Assembly: GCA_009782865.1 (NCBI GenBank)
Contig: WRIF01000050.1
Coordinates: forward strand, 1-8,315
Length of the DNA: 8,315 nt
Direction of reading: 5' to 3'
Source: Promicromonosporaceae bacterium
Lineage (GTDB): Bacteria > Actinomycetota > Actinomycetes > Actinomycetales > Cellulomonadaceae
This document shows, piece by piece, positions 6,273 to 8,315 of the stretch (within the stretch, counting starts at the first letter, position 1; each line of letters opens with the position of its first letter). The notes beneath the pieces were generated by a model. The model was not told the origin of the DNA, made no database searches, and worked only from the letters and a program-made list of their open reading frames with translations. A program made the translations under genes and the position numbers.

Positions 6273-7575
6273 GGCGCCGCAGGCGCAGGGCGCGAATGCC
6301 CAGCCCGACAGCCATGACGCCCAGGCCCACCGCTACGGACTGCCACGGCAGCGTCAAGACCAGCACGGTGCACGCAACCGCGCCGAAGGTCTGGAACCAC
6401 CGGGGGTAGAGGCGATCGGTGGAGGCCTGGGTGCGGGCGGCGAGGTTGGCGACCAGGTAGTAGATGAGCACGCCAAACGAGGAGAAGCCGATGGCGCCCC
6501 GTAGGTCGACGGTCAACACCAGCGCGATCACGATGCCGGCCAACACCACCTCAGCGCGATGCGGTACCCCGAAGCGCGGATGGACGGCGGCCAACGACGA
6601 CGGCAGGTCGCGCTCGCGTGCCATCGCCAGCGCCGTGCGGGCGATCCCGGCCACCAGCGCCATCAGGGCGCCCCCCGCGGCCAGGGCGGCCCCCACCCGG
6701 ACCATGATCGGCGCCCAGCCGGCCGCCCAGGAGACGCCGCCCGCCATCGATGCTTCGACGGCGTAGGCGACCGGCGCGGAACTTGCCGCCAGGCCTTCAA
6801 GCCCGAGGGTGGCCAACAGGGTTACGGCGATGGCGGCGTACAGCGCGGCCACGACGGCAAACGACACCGTGATCGCCCGCGGAATGGCCCGACGGGGGTC
6901 GATCACCTCCTCGCCCAGGGTCGCGACGCGGGCGTACCCGGCGAAGGCGAAGAACAGCAGGCCCGCCGCCTGGAGCACCCCGTAGAGTCCGCCCCACGCG
7001 GAGCCGGCGTCCGTGCCCCCCAGCAACAGGCGGGGGCCGATGCCGGCCGAGGCGGTCCCCGCCCAGGCCACCACCATCGCGACCACCAGGATGATGAGGA
7101 CGGCCGCCACGATCCAGCGGGCCACGCGGGCCGTCCTGGTCACGCCGCGATAGTTGACGGCGCAGATGGCCGCCACGGCCGCCGCGGCCACCACCCGCCG
7201 CACCCAGCCGGGGGAGCCGTCGGGCACCGCATAGGTGGCAAACGTCAGCGCCATCGCCGCGCACGAGGCGGTCTTGCCGATCACAAAGCCCCAACCCGCC
7301 ACATAGCCGGCCCACGGCCCCAGGCGCTCGCGCCCGTACACGTAGGTGCCGCCGGCCACGGGGTACTGGGCGGCCAACTGGGCCGACGACGTCGCGTTGG
7401 CGAAGGCCACGGCGGCGGCCAGCGCCAGGGCGGCGAGCAACGCCCACCCTGCGCCGGCGGGCAGTACGGCCCGGGCAGCGGGCGCAAAGGCGGCGAAGAC
7501 CCCGGCGCCGATCATCGAGAACAGACCCACTATCGTGGCGTCAAGGGTGGTCAGCCTGCGGGAGAGCCTAGTCAC
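6265..7575 (-). CDS. APC-superfamily amino acid/polyamine permease
   Basis: From GTG 7575 the product has 436 residues and about 12 hydrophobic segments. TM1 contains GLFSMIGAGVFAAFAPA, the unwound G-x-G region in which APC transporters bind the substrate's carboxyl and amino groups. The YPVAGGTYVYGRERLGPWAG segment after TM2 is the family's P-x-(A/S)-G-G signature, and TM6 with FFAFAGYARVATLGEEVIDP and the RAIPRAI loop is another hallmark. Such proteins import or exchange amino acids or amines at the cytoplasmic membrane; the substrate is not predictable here. The start at 7575 is chosen because GGGAGG (minus strand, 7591-7586) lies ten bases before it; an in-frame GTG at 7593 would put that site inside the gene. 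The gene begins 24 bases after the ABC permease stop on the same strand, so co-transcription is likely. Confidence 0.9.
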   Translation of the reverse strand: MTRLSRRLTTLDATIVGLFSMIGAGVFAAFAPAARAVLPAGAGWALLAALALAAAVAFANATSSAQLAAQYPVAGGTYVYGRERLGPWAGYVAGWGFVIGKTASCAAMALTFATYAVPDGSPGWVRRVVAAAAVAAICAVNYRGVTRTARVARWIVAAVLIILVVAMVVAWAGTASAGIGPRLLLGGTDAGSAWGGLYGVLQAAGLLFFAFAGYARVATLGEEVIDPRRAIPRAITVSFAVVAALYAAIAVTLLATLGLEGLAASSAPVAYAVEASMAGGVSWAAGWAPIMVRVGAALAAGGALMALVAGIARTALAMARERDLPSSLAAVHPRFGVPHRAEVVLAGIVIALVLTVDLRGAIGFSSFGVLIYYLVANLAARTQASTDRLYPRWFQTFGAVACTVLVLTLPWQSVAVGLGVMAVGLGIRALRLRRPR

Positions 7576-7585
7576 GGGGGTTAAT

Positions 7586-7591
7586 CCTCCC
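7586..7591 (-). promoter_or_regulatory. Ribosome binding site of the APC permease gene
   Basis: On the minus strand the sequence reads GGGAGG, ten bases before the GTG at 7575. It lies between the ABC permease stop and the permease start and decides 7575 over 7593. Confidence 0.55.
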
Positions 7592-7599
7592 ACAGACGG

Positions 7600-8315
7600 C
7601 TAGTTGGTTCGTCGGCGCAGGGTGAGTACCGCAAGGGCCGCCCCGCCGACTATCCACAGGACGATGATCAGCATGTCGGTGCGCACCTCGGCCAGGCCGC
7701 CGCCGGCGGCCAGCTTCTGCAGGGCCTCGACGGCATAGGTCAGGGGCATGACGTTGGACACCCATTGCAGCACCTGGGGCATGGCCGCCCGCGGCATGAG
7801 GAAGCCGCAGGTGAGGATCTGCGGGATGATCACCGCCGGCATCATCTGCACCGCCTGGAACTCGGTGCGGGCCACCGCCGAGGCGGCCAGGCCCAGGGTG
7901 CATCCCAGCAGGGCATCCAGCACGGCCACGACGATCACCAGGGGGAGTGAGCCGCGCACGTCCATGCCGACGGCCAGGGCCAAGCCGACCACCAGTCCGG
8001 CCTGCACCACGGCCAGCGCACCGAAGGCCAGCCCATAGCCCGCGACGAGGTCCCCCTTGCGCAGGGGAGTGGTCATGAGCCGTTCGAAGGTGCCCGAAGA
8101 GCGCTCGCGCTGCATGGTCACCGAGGTGATCATAAACATGACAAACAGGGGGAAGAACCCCACCAGCACGGGTCCAACGCGATCCAGGGTGTCGGTGCCG
8201 TGGAACATCCAGGCGATCAGCCCCACGATCAGGCAGGGGAGCACCAGCAGCAGGGCGAGGGTGCGTAGGTCGTGTCGCAGTTGCGTGAGCACGCGGTGCG
8301 CGGTGGCAAGCGTGA
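7600..8315 (-). CDS. ABC-2 type export permease (N-terminus beyond window edge)
   Basis: The frame stays open to the right edge, giving 237 visible residues; before the in-frame GTG at 8292 it reads TLATAHRVLTQLRHD, which matches the usual N-terminal stretch of this family, so the true start lies outside. There are six hydrophobic segments. The cytoplasmic loop QRERSSGTFERLMTTPL between TM2 and TM3 is the coupling-helix region of ABC-2 permeases (R-E-R-x-x-G-T-x-E-R-L), and MPLTYAVEAL near the end is the conserved stretch before the last TM segment. Such DrrB-like subunits pair with a separate ATPase to export drugs, lipids or polysaccharides. The ATPase gene is expected just beyond 8315 on the same strand. 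It ends 24 bases before the APC permease gene and probably leads the same transcript. Confidence 0.92.
   Translation of the reverse strand, partial: TLATAHRVLTQLRHDLRTLALLLVLPCLIVGLIAWMFHGTDTLDRVGPVLVGFFPLFVMFMITSVTMQRERSSGTFERLMTTPLRKGDLVAGYGLAFGALAVVQAGLVVGLALAVGMDVRGSLPLVIVVAVLDALLGCTLGLAASAVARTEFQAVQMMPAVIIPQILTCGFLMPRAAMPQVLQWVSNVMPLTYAVEALQKLAAGGGLAEVRTDMLIIVLWIVGGAALAVLTLRRRTN

Noticed and set aside
6559..7584. 341-residue plus-strand frame opposite the APC permease
   Set aside because: Gly/Arg/His/Gln-rich shadow; the minus strand carries clear APC motifs.

Overview
The window looks like chromosomal DNA of a high-GC Gram-positive bacterium (Actinomycetota; the propionibacterial side is a guess). 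Supporting signs are the strong G/C bias at third codon positions, frequent GTG starts, a DUF2156/MprF-like membrane protein, and three genes whose start codon lies 6-7 bases after a TANNNT -10 hexamer, the usual layout of actinobacterial leaderless transcripts.

Layout. Bases 1-543 hold the end of a toxin-antitoxin locus on the + strand: the C-terminal part of a ribbon-helix-helix-like antitoxin, overlapping by 4 bases a MazF/PemK-family toxin gene. The toxin carries two lesions: Gly replaces the conserved catalytic Arg of the K-x-R-P motif, and a one-base frameshift separates the body from a readable C-terminal helix. From 621 come pdxS (pyridoxal 5'-phosphate synthase, no pdxT beside it), an unrecognised lipoprotein, a six-TM DUF2156 protein related to aminoacyl-phosphatidylglycerol synthases, a RimJ-type GNAT acetyltransferase and a 14-TM DHA2-type drug exporter, all on the + strand. 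Convergent to them, on the - strand, are an ABC-2 type export permease (entering from the right edge) and an APC-superfamily amino acid permease, probably co-transcribed. The last gene of each block overlaps the other tail to tail by 8 bases.

Working together. The lipoprotein and DUF2156 genes are close and co-directional and may both act at the envelope. The GNAT and exporter genes each appear to have their own leaderless promoter, so the + strand block is probably several transcription units. Three of the proteins are transporters and two more are envelope proteins.

I found no multi-gene defence island, CRISPR array, tRNA, rRNA, insertion sequence or prophage. The items most worth a second look are the doubly damaged MazF with its antitoxin still open, the repeated leaderless-promoter layout, the perfect palindrome between pdxS and the lipoprotein, and the uncharacterised lipoprotein itself.
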